From Serinicoccus hydrothermalis (GTDB lineage: Bacteria > Actinomycetota > Actinomycetes > Actinomycetales > Dermatophilaceae): 64,000 bases of DNA. The notes under the pieces were generated by a model. That model was not told the origin of the DNA. It was given only the letters and a program-made list of their open reading frames with translations, and did not search any database. The translations under genes and the position numbers were made by a program. This document shows positions 57,482 through 64,000 of the stretch, one piece after another (position 1 is the first letter of the stretch; each line of letters starts with the position of its first letter). The stretch covers positions 1-64,000 of the forward strand of contig NZ_CP014989.1 of the NCBI RefSeq assembly GCF_001685415.1. Reading direction: 5' to 3'.

Positions 57482-58785
57482 CACAGTCCTCCCACGAAGC
57501 GGCCCGGGGCCAGCAGGCGCCCGGGGTCGAACTCGGCCTTGACCCGGCGCATGAGGTCCAGCCCGGGCACCGGCCCCCAGGTGGCCTCGGCGTCGAGGCC
57601 GGACTTGACCGCCGGGGGTGCGTCCAGGACCACGGTCGACCCGCCGAGCCGCAGGCTGGTCGCCCGCAGCTGCTCCAGGGCGTGGTGCGCCTGCTCCGGC
57701 GGGGTCTCCTCGGGCAGCCGCGCGTGCAGCACTCCCACCCCGGCCGAGCCGGTCACGCCGAAGCCCTGGTCGGTGGCGACCCGCACCAGCTCGGGTATGC
57801 CGCTCAGCCGGCCCGTGGTGCGCACCAGCACCGGCCGGGTCGTCGACGTCCCGGCGGGGGAGTCCTGCTGGTCGACGTCGGCGAGCCCGGACGGCAGCTC
57901 GTCCTCGGGAGTGCCGGGGTCCACGACCGCGACCGACCCGCCGGCGAGGTCGGGGGAGGCGAGCGAGGTCGCCACGGCGTCCGCCCGCTGCCGGGTGCCC
58001 CCGGGGGAGCCGCCGAGGCCGACCGTGACCAGGGGGTCGGAGCCGGGGGCGGCCGACACCTCCAGGGTGTGCGGGGCCAGCTGGGACCGGACGAGCAGCG
58101 CCAGGGTCGCCTCGAGCCGGTCCGGGGAGACCCGGGCGCGCACCGAGACCTCCTCCTGCGGCTCCGGGTGGAGCCGCACGGTGACCTCGGTGATGACGGC
58201 CAGCGTGCCGTAGGAGCCGGTGAGCAGCTTGGCGAGGTCGTAGCCGGCGACGTTCTTGACGACCTTGCCGCCGCTGCGCGCGACCGTCCCGTCGGCGAGC
58301 ACCAGCCGCACGCCGATGACGAGGTCGCGCACCGGCCCGGCCCACAGCCGCCGCGGGCCGCACATGCCGGTGGCGACCGCACCGCCCAGGGTCGAGCCCG
58401 CACCGTCGGCGCCGCGCCCCGCCGCGAGGTCGTCGACGACCAGCTGGTGCCGGGCCTCGGCGAGCAGTTCGCCCAGCCGGTCCAGGGGCATACCGGCACC
58501 GGCGGTGGCGACCAGGTCGCCGCGGGAGTGCTCGACCAGCCCGGCCATGCCGCCGGTCTCGAGGACGACGTCCACCCGCTCGGGCGCCCGGCCCCAGGTG
58601 ATCTTGCTGCCGTGGCCGCGGACGACGACGGCGAGCCCGGCGTCGTGGCAGGCGCGCAGCAGCGCCGAGGTCTCCTGCGCGTCGGCGGGGCGGGCCACGG
58701 CCTGAGCGGGCACCCCGTCCACCGCGTCGGCGTCCTCCGCCGGCCGGACGGCGCAGGCTCCGGACAGGAGATCCACCACCGCCAT
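57481..58785 (-). CDS. glcE: Glycolate oxidase subunit GlcE (FAD-binding)
   Basis: 434 aa, an FAD-binding PCMH/VAO-fold protein. RGHGSKITWGRAPERVD, AGRGADGAGSTLGGAVATGMCGPRRLWAGPVRDLV and SGGKVVKNVAGYDLAKLLTGSYGTL are characteristic of GlcE. The middle (~260-330) is Gly/Asp-rich and variable. It overlaps glcD upstream and glcF downstream by one base each. Confidence 0.92.
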   Translation of the reverse strand: MAVVDLLSGACAVRPAEDADAVDGVPAQAVARPADAQETSALLRACHDAGLAVVVRGHGSKITWGRAPERVDVVLETGGMAGLVEHSRGDLVATAGAGMPLDRLGELLAEARHQLVVDDLAAGRGADGAGSTLGGAVATGMCGPRRLWAGPVRDLVIGVRLVLADGTVARSGGKVVKNVAGYDLAKLLTGSYGTLAVITEVTVRLHPEPQEEVSVRARVSPDRLEATLALLVRSQLAPHTLEVSAAPGSDPLVTVGLGGSPGGTRQRADAVATSLASPDLAGGSVAVVDPGTPEDELPSGLADVDQQDSPAGTSTTRPVLVRTTGRLSGIPELVRVATDQGFGVTGSAGVGVLHARLPEETPPEQAHHALEQLRATSLRLGGSTVVLDAPPAVKSGLDAEATWGPVPGLDLMRRVKAEFDPGRLLAPGRFVGGL

Positions 58786-60257
58786 CAGAAGACCTCGGCC
58801 CCGGCGACGACGGGCTCGTCGGCGGCGTGGACGACGCGGGGACGCTCCCCGCACATCCGGGGCGTGGGGTAGATCTTGCCCGGGTTGGCCAGGTGCGCCG
58901 GGTCGAAGGCGCAGCGCACGAGCTGCATCGTGTCGAGGTCCTCCTCGCTGAACATGCGCGGCATGTAGCGCGCCTTGTCCGCGCCGACGCCGTGCTCGCC
59001 GGTGATCGACCCGCCGTGCTCGATGCACAGGTCGAGGATCATCCCGGAGACCTCCTCGGCGCGCTCGGTCGCCCCGTTCTGGGAGGCGTCGAAGAGCACG
59101 AGCGGGTGCAGGTTGCCGTCGCCGGCGTGGAAGACGTTGGCGACGCGGACACCGCGCTCGCGGGAGATTCGGCCCATCTCGCGCAGTACGTCCGGCAGCG
59201 AGGTCCGCGGGACGACGCCGTCCTGCACGATGTAGTCGGGGGAGATCCGGCCCACGGCGGCGAAGGCGGACTTGCGGCCCTTCCAGATCTCGGCGCGCTC
59301 CGCGGCGTCGGTCGCGGCGCGGAACTCCGAGCAGCCGTGCTCGTCGCAGAGCTGCCGCACCCGCTCCAGCTCGTGGGCGACCTCGACCTCGGGGCCGTCG
59401 AGCTCGATCACCAGCACGGCGCCCGCACCTTCGGGGTAGCCGCAGGAGACGGCCTTCTCGGCCGCCTCGATGGCGAGCGCGTCCATGATCTCGATGGCCG
59501 CGGGCACGACGCCGGCGGCGATGATCGCGCTGGTCGCCGACCCGGCCTCGTCGGTGCTGGCGAAGCCGGCCAGGCAGGTGCGCACGTCCTCCGGCATGCG
59601 GGTCAGGCGCAGGGTGGCCCGGGTGGCGATGCCGAGGGTGCCCTCGCTCCCGACGAAGGCGCCGAGCAGGTCGTAGCCGGGGGCGTCCGGCGCCTCGGTG
59701 CCGAGCGTGACCTGCTCGCCGTCCGGGGTCACCACCTCGAGCGACAGGACGTGCCCGGCGGTGAAGCCGTACTTGAGGCAGTGCGCGCCGCCGGAGTTCT
59801 CCGCGACGTTGCCGCCGATGGAGCAGATCTGCTGGCTGCTCGGGTCGGGGGCGAAGTAGTAGCCGTGCGGGTTCGCGGCCTTGCTCACCTGGAGGTTGAT
59901 GACGCCGGGGTCGGCGACGGCGCGCTGGTCCTGCGGGCGGACCTCGTGCAGGGTGCGCAGCCGGCTGGTGACGACGAGCACCCCGTCGGCGTGCGGCAGG
60001 GCGCCCCCGGACAGGCCGGTGCCGGAGCCGCGGGCGACGAAGGGCACGTGGTGCCGGGCGCAGGCGCGGACCGTGGCGGCCACCTGCTCGGCCGTGTCGA
60101 CGAGGACGACCAGCCCCGGGCGCACGCGGTATGCCGCGAGCCCGTCGCAGGCATACGTGTCGCGCTCGGTCGGGTCGGTGACGAGGGTGTGCGGCGGCAG
60201 GGCGGCGCGCAGGTCCGTGAGGAGGTCGTCCATCGCCTGGCTGGTCTGCTGCGTCAT
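58785..60257 (-). CDS. glcD: Glycolate oxidase catalytic flavoprotein GlcD
   Basis: 490 aa, oxidises glycolate (or D-lactate) to the 2-oxo acid. The FAD-binding core has VPFVARGSGTGLSGGALPHADGV, SIGGNVAENSGGAHCLKYG and LLGAFVGSEGTLGIATRATL. The C-terminal substrate cap has NVFHAGDGNLHPLVLFD and HGGSITGEHGVGADKARYM, with the catalytic His and metal-binding residues. GAGGAGGGC precedes the ATG at 60257. A D-lactate dehydrogenase is the main alternative, but GlcE and GlcF neighbours favour glycolate. Confidence 0.93.
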   Translation of the reverse strand: MTQQTSQAMDDLLTDLRAALPPHTLVTDPTERDTYACDGLAAYRVRPGLVVLVDTAEQVAATVRACARHHVPFVARGSGTGLSGGALPHADGVLVVTSRLRTLHEVRPQDQRAVADPGVINLQVSKAANPHGYYFAPDPSSQQICSIGGNVAENSGGAHCLKYGFTAGHVLSLEVVTPDGEQVTLGTEAPDAPGYDLLGAFVGSEGTLGIATRATLRLTRMPEDVRTCLAGFASTDEAGSATSAIIAAGVVPAAIEIMDALAIEAAEKAVSCGYPEGAGAVLVIELDGPEVEVAHELERVRQLCDEHGCSEFRAATDAAERAEIWKGRKSAFAAVGRISPDYIVQDGVVPRTSLPDVLREMGRISRERGVRVANVFHAGDGNLHPLVLFDASQNGATERAEEVSGMILDLCIEHGGSITGEHGVGADKARYMPRMFSEEDLDTMQLVRCAFDPAHLANPGKIYPTPRMCGERPRVVHAADEPVVAGAEVF

Positions 60258-60324
60258 CGCCGCCCTCCTCGTGCGGGCCCCGCGCGGGACCCTCGCCTCA
60301 CCCTAGCCCGGGCCGGTGACGGTC

Positions 60325-61944
60325 TCAGGGCATGGTCTCGTAGGCGGGCACGGTGAGGAAGTCGGCGAAGTCCTCGGCGACGGCCACCTCGAGGAAGAGG
60401 TCGGTCGCGTCGCGGTACTGCTCCGGGCCGCCGTCCATCGTGGCGAGGACCTCGTCGGTGAGCCGCTGGACCAGCTCGCGGGTGACCTGCTCGCCGGTGT
60501 CGGCCAGGGTGACGCCCTGGTGCAGCCACTGCCACACCTGGCTGCGGCTGATCTCCGCGGTGGCGGCGTCCTCCATGAGGTTGTGGATGGCGACGGCCCC
60601 GCGGCCGGTCAGCCAGACCGAGAGGTAGGCGATGGCCACCTCGATGTTGGCGCGCAGCCCCTGCTCGGTGACCTCGCCCGGCGTGTCCGCGACCGCGAGC
60701 AGGTCGGCGGCCGAGACGTCGACGTCCTCGCGGGTGCGGTCCAGCTGGTTGGGCCGGTCGCCGAGGACGGCGTCGAAGACCTCCCGGCAGGTGGGGACCA
60801 TGGCCGGGTGGGCCACCCACGACCCGTCGAAGCCGTCCTTGGCCTCCCGCTCCTTGTCGGTGCGCACCTTCTCGTAGGCCGCGGCGTTGACCTCCTCGTC
60901 CTTGGCCGGGACGAAGGCCGACATGCCCCCGATCGCGTGCGCGCCGCGCCGGTGGCAGGTCCGCACGAGCAGCTCGGTGTAGGCGCGCATGAAGGGCGCG
61001 GTCATGGTGACCGAGGCCCGGTCGGGGAGCACGAAGTCGGCGCCCCGGGTGCGGTAGGTCTTGATGACGCTGAAGAGGTAGTCCCACCGGCCGGCGTTGA
61101 GCCCGGCCGAGTGCTCGCGCAGCTCGTAGAGGATCTCCTCCATCTGGAAGGCCGCGGGGTAGGTCTCGATGAGGCAGGTGGCCCGGATGGTGCCCTGGGG
61201 TATGCCGAGCGCGTCCTGCGCGAGGACGAAGGCGTCGTTCCAGAGTCGCGCCTCCAGGTGGTGCTCCATCTTCGGCAGGTAGAAGTAGGGTCCCTTGCCG
61301 GCGTCCAGCTGCAGCTGGGCGCTGGCGCAGAGGTAGAGGGCGACGTCCACCAGGCCGCCGGCCACCCGCTCCCCGTCGACCGTGACGTGCTTCTCGTCGA
61401 GGTGCCACCCGCGCGGGCGCATGACGATCGTCGGCAGCTGCTGCTGGTCGGTCGTGGTGAGGGCGTACTCCTTGCCCTCGGGGGAGGTGAAGGCGATCGT
61501 GCCGCTGATCGCGTCGCGCAGGTTGCGCTGCCCCTCCACGACGTTCTCCCACAGCGGGGTGTTGGCGTCCTCCTGGTCGGCCAGCCACACCCGGGCGCCG
61601 GAGTTCATGGCGTTGATCGTCATCTTGCGGTCGGTGGGGCCGGTCATCTCGACCCGGCGGTCGACGAGGCCCGGTGCGGGCTCAGCGACCTGCCAGGAGT
61701 CGTCGGAGCGGATCTGCTCGGTGTCGGCCAGGAAGTCCAGGTCCTCGCCCTCGGCCACGCGGCGCACGACGTCCGCGCGCGCGGCCAGGCATTGCTGACG
61801 CCGCGGCTCCAGCGCGCGGTGCAGGTCGGCGACCAGCTCCAGCGCGGTGCGGGTGAGGATCTCCTCGTAGCCGGGCCGCAGCTCACCGGTGACCTGCACC
61901 CCCTCGGGCAGATCCAGGGTGATGGGCGCATCGGTGCGGGCCAT
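60325..61944 (-). CDS. aceB: Malate synthase A
   Basis: Condenses glyoxylate with acetyl-CoA to malate. 539 aa, the length of the A form. Signature RATCLIETYPAAFQMEEILYEL, with LREHSAGLNAGRWDYLFSVIK, ADQEDANTPLW and the catalytic DV(D/S)AADLL region near residue 450. The ATG at 61944 has GAGGAG four bases upstream; an ATG at 61959 would add five residues. It lies just upstream of glcD (67 bp) and would remove the glyoxylate that glycolate oxidase makes. Isocitrate lyase is not in the window. Confidence 0.96.
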   Translation of the reverse strand: MARTDAPITLDLPEGVQVTGELRPGYEEILTRTALELVADLHRALEPRRQQCLAARADVVRRVAEGEDLDFLADTEQIRSDDSWQVAEPAPGLVDRRVEMTGPTDRKMTINAMNSGARVWLADQEDANTPLWENVVEGQRNLRDAISGTIAFTSPEGKEYALTTTDQQQLPTIVMRPRGWHLDEKHVTVDGERVAGGLVDVALYLCASAQLQLDAGKGPYFYLPKMEHHLEARLWNDAFVLAQDALGIPQGTIRATCLIETYPAAFQMEEILYELREHSAGLNAGRWDYLFSVIKTYRTRGADFVLPDRASVTMTAPFMRAYTELLVRTCHRRGAHAIGGMSAFVPAKDEEVNAAAYEKVRTDKEREAKDGFDGSWVAHPAMVPTCREVFDAVLGDRPNQLDRTREDVDVSAADLLAVADTPGEVTEQGLRANIEVAIAYLSVWLTGRGAVAIHNLMEDAATAEISRSQVWQWLHQGVTLADTGEQVTRELVQRLTDEVLATMDGGPEQYRDATDLFLEVAVAEDFADFLTVPAYETMP

Positions 61945-61976
61945 GAGACTCCTCGGCATTCCGTCTGAAGGAAAGA

Positions 61977-62024
61977 GATATCCACTGGACGGAAGACAGC
62001 GTATCGTCTTGACGTGAAGATATC
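61977..62024. promoter_or_regulatory. Candidate operator region upstream of aceB
   Basis: GATATC at 61977-61982 and again at 62019-62024, 42 bp apart (about four helical turns). Between them lie AAGAC (61993) with GTCTT (62006), and the near-palindrome TCTTGACGTGAAGA at 62007-62020. The segment is AT-richer than its surroundings and sits directly before aceB, divergent from the GNAT gene. Confidence 0.45.
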
Positions 62025-62088
62025 TACGGGGTGCGTGGGGGTGCCGCCACCTGTGGCAGGGGCCCCCGGCCTCCCCTAGTCTCGAGGC

Positions 62089-62532
62089 GTGACCGGGCAC
62101 GAGATCGTCATCACCGCCGATGACCGACCGGAGCGTGCAGAGCTGCTGGGCCTGTACGACGCCGTCGGGTGGTCCGCCTACACCACGGACCCCGAGGCTC
62201 TCGAGGCGGCGATCGCCGGCTCCACACGGGTCGTCACCGCTCGCTACGGCGATGACCTCCTCGGTCTGGCCCGGGTCATCTCGGACGGGGCGAGCATCGC
62301 CTACCTGCAGGACGTCCTCGTCCGTCCCGAGCTGCAGCGCGAGGGCGTGGGGCGTGCCCTGGTGGTCGCCGCCCTGGAACCCTTCGACCGGTGCCGCCAG
62401 AAGGTGCTGCTCACCGAGGACGAGCCCCGCCAGCGCGCCTTCTACGAGGCGCTGGGGTGGACCGAGATCCGCGACCACGCGGACGGCCAGCTGCGCGCCT
62501 ACGTGCAGCTCAGCACCTCGTCTGTGACCTAG
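62089..62532 (+). CDS. GNAT family N-acetyltransferase
   Basis: 147 aa single-domain acetyltransferase. The acetyl-CoA loop is VLVRPELQREGVGRALVVAAL, followed by the KVLLTEDEPRQRAFYEALGW strand and helix. Substrate unknown; small-molecule amine acetylation is likely. GTG start at 62089. Divergent from aceB and reading towards the molybdoenzyme gene. Confidence 0.85.
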   Translation: MTGHEIVITADDRPERAELLGLYDAVGWSAYTTDPEALEAAIAGSTRVVTARYGDDLLGLARVISDGASIAYLQDVLVRPELQREGVGRALVVAALEPFDRCRQKVLLTEDEPRQRAFYEALGWTEIRDHADGQLRAYVQLSTSSVT

Positions 62533-62572
62533 CTCACACATCCACCGGGGTGCCTAGGGCCGAACCCTGGGC

Positions 62573-64000
62573 ATGACCACGACACGCACCCGCCGGACGG
62601 CCCGCGCGGCCGGAGCCGGCTCCGGCCTGCTCGCCGGGGCCGCCGGTGTGCTCGCCGGCGAGGGGCTGGCGTCGGTCCTGGGGGTCACCGGACCGGTCGT
62701 GGCCGTCGGCAACCGGGTGGTCGACCTGACCCCCCGCCCGGTCAAGGAATGGGCCATCGAGACCTTCGGCAGCGCGGACAAGCTCGTGCTGCTCTCCGGG
62801 GTGCTCGTCGTCCTCGCGGTCGCGCTCGCCGCCCTCGGGGTGGTCGGTGTGCGCCACCGCGCGGCGGCGCTCACCGGGCTGACCGTCCTCATCGCGCTCG
62901 CCGCCGCCGCGATGCTCCTCGACCCGGCGCAGGGGGCCGGGTCGTGGGAGGTCGTGGCGTGCGTCGCCGTGATGCTGGGAGTGGGCCTGGGGGGACTGGC
63001 GTGGATGCTGTCCTCGCTGCAGGCCCCGGCACGGGACACCGGTCCGCGCCGGCGCAGCGTGCTGGCCGCCGCCTCGGGGGTGGCCGCCGTGGGCGCGGTC
63101 GGCGCTGCGGCGCGGACGGTCGGGGACCGTTCCGCCGGGCCGCAGTCGCTCGACCTGCCGCAGCCGGCCACGTCGGCGGACCCGGTGCCCTCCGGGGTGA
63201 GCTTCGACGTGGACGGCCTCACGCCGCACGTCACGCCCACCGAGGACTTCTACCGCGTCGACACGGCGCTGCAGGTGCCCCAGGTGGACGCACGCGACCA
63301 CGTCCTGCGCATCACCGGGATGGTCGACCGCCCGCTGGAGCTCACCGTCGGTGACCTGCTGGAGCGCGACCTCGTCGAGCGCCGCATCACCATGACGTGC
63401 GTGAGCAACCCGGTCGGTGGTGACCTGCTCGGCACGGCGACCTGGATAGGCATACCGACGCGTGAGCTGCTCGCCGGGGCCGGCGTGCAGGACGGCGCCG
63501 ACGCGGTCCGCTCGGTGAGCACCGACGGCTTCACCGCCGGCACCCCGCTCGGGGTGCTGACCGACGACCGCGGCGCCCTCGTCGCGCTCGGGATGAACGG
63601 CGGTCCGCTGCCGGCCGAGCACGGCTACCCCGTGCGGATGGTGACGCCCGGCCTCTACGGCTACGTGTCCGCCACCAAGTGGCTGACCGAGCTGGAGGTG
63701 ACGCGCTTCGAGGACTTCACCGCCTACTGGACCGACCGCGGGTATGCCGCGAAGGCCCCGATCAAGCTCTCCTCCCGGATCGACGTGCCCGGCTCCTTCG
63801 CCCAGCTGGACGCGGGGGACGTGACCGTCGCGGGGGTCGCCTGGGCGCAGACCGTGGGCGTCGAGCGGGTCGAGGTCCGCGTCGACGAGGGGGAGTGGCA
63901 CGACGCCGAGCTGGGCGTCGAGGACTCCGACCAGACCTGGCGCGCCTGGCGCTGGGTGTGGCCGGCCGAGCCGGGGAACCACCGGCTCGAGGTCCGCGCG
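62573..64000 (+). CDS. Membrane-anchored molybdopterin-dependent oxidoreductase (sulfite oxidase family, partial)
   Basis: 476 codons visible, 3' end outside the window. The N-terminal 150 residues hold about four hydrophobic segments. At 159-164 comes RRRSVL followed by an Ala/Gly helix, an internal twin-arginine-like segment. The sulfite oxidase-like molybdopterin domain begins near residue 205 (GLTPHVTPTEDFYRVD), with the molybdenum-ligand Cys276 in MTCVSNPVGG, then GYPVRMVTPGLYGY and SATKWLTELEV. The last visible part is the dimerisation domain (TVAGVAWAQTVGVERVEV). The catalytic domain should face outside. Substrate unknown; sulfite is only one possibility. Confidence 0.9.
   Translation, partial: MTTTRTRRTARAAGAGSGLLAGAAGVLAGEGLASVLGVTGPVVAVGNRVVDLTPRPVKEWAIETFGSADKLVLLSGVLVVLAVALAALGVVGVRHRAAALTGLTVLIALAAAAMLLDPAQGAGSWEVVACVAVMLGVGLGGLAWMLSSLQAPARDTGPRRRSVLAAASGVAAVGAVGAAARTVGDRSAGPQSLDLPQPATSADPVPSGVSFDVDGLTPHVTPTEDFYRVDTALQVPQVDARDHVLRITGMVDRPLELTVGDLLERDLVERRITMTCVSNPVGGDLLGTATWIGIPTRELLAGAGVQDGADAVRSVSTDGFTAGTPLGVLTDDRGALVALGMNGGPLPAEHGYPVRMVTPGLYGYVSATKWLTELEVTRFEDFTAYWTDRGYAAKAPIKLSSRIDVPGSFAQLDAGDVTVAGVAWAQTVGVERVEVRVDEGEWHDAELGVEDSDQTWRAWRWVWPAEPGNHRLEVRA

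Overview
The window is a single GC-rich (roughly 70-73%) stretch of an actinobacterial chromosome. Dense TGATG, ATGA and GTGA gene overlaps, frequent GTG starts, and two housekeeping blocks in the usual actinobacterial order (proS...rimP-nusA-ylxR-infB-rbfA-truB-ribF and rne-rplU-rpmA-obgE...proB-proA-nadD-rsfS) point to the Micrococcales, plausibly the Intrasporangiaceae/Ornithinimicrobiaceae. That placement is inference. I see no prophage, insertion sequence, CRISPR array or rRNA.

Layout. 1-2307 (-): polar amino acid ABC importer, its ATPase cut by the window edge. 2378-6512 (-): glpD-glpF-glpK glycerol operon closed by a strong hairpin. 6657-12679: DUF4081/GNAT acetyltransferase, S9 prolyl oligopeptidase, secreted M28 aminopeptidase, class V PLP enzyme. 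12871-20857: proS coupled to a TauE-type permease, then a leftward block of YyaL-type thioredoxin-fold protein, LCP protein and CapA protein in overlapping reading, and a ferritin-like lipoprotein. 20966-29378 (+): the transcription/translation block rimP to ribF, ending in rodA. 29411-31249 (+): long-chain acyl-CoA ligase. 31282-38538: a polyol operon (binding protein, two permeases, mannitol/arabitol dehydrogenase, xylulokinase) divergent from a SorC-type regulator. 38501-39444: a broken MFS gene and an array of three hairpin repeats. 39463-41752 (-): serC-serA. 42124-52340 (+): RNase E/G, L21, L27, Obg, proline synthesis, NAD synthesis, RsfS, a phosphatase. 52401-52473: tRNA-Ala(GGC). 52534-54153: MFS exporter and a solitary PemK/MazF-like protein. 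54287-61944: a lactate/glycolate permease convergent with glcD-glcE-glcF and malate synthase, which together would take up glycolate, oxidise it to glyoxylate and condense it with acetyl-CoA to malate. 62089-64000: a GNAT protein and a membrane-anchored molybdopterin oxidoreductase cut by the right edge.

The most unusual signal is not a gene. The octamer GGTATGCC (reverse complement GGCATACC) occurs about 41 times in 64 kb by hand count, against about 2 expected from base composition, on both strands equally and mostly inside genes, where it forces otherwise rare codons such as ATA for isoleucine. Its density and lack of polarity resemble a DNA uptake sequence or another genome-wide protein-binding word.
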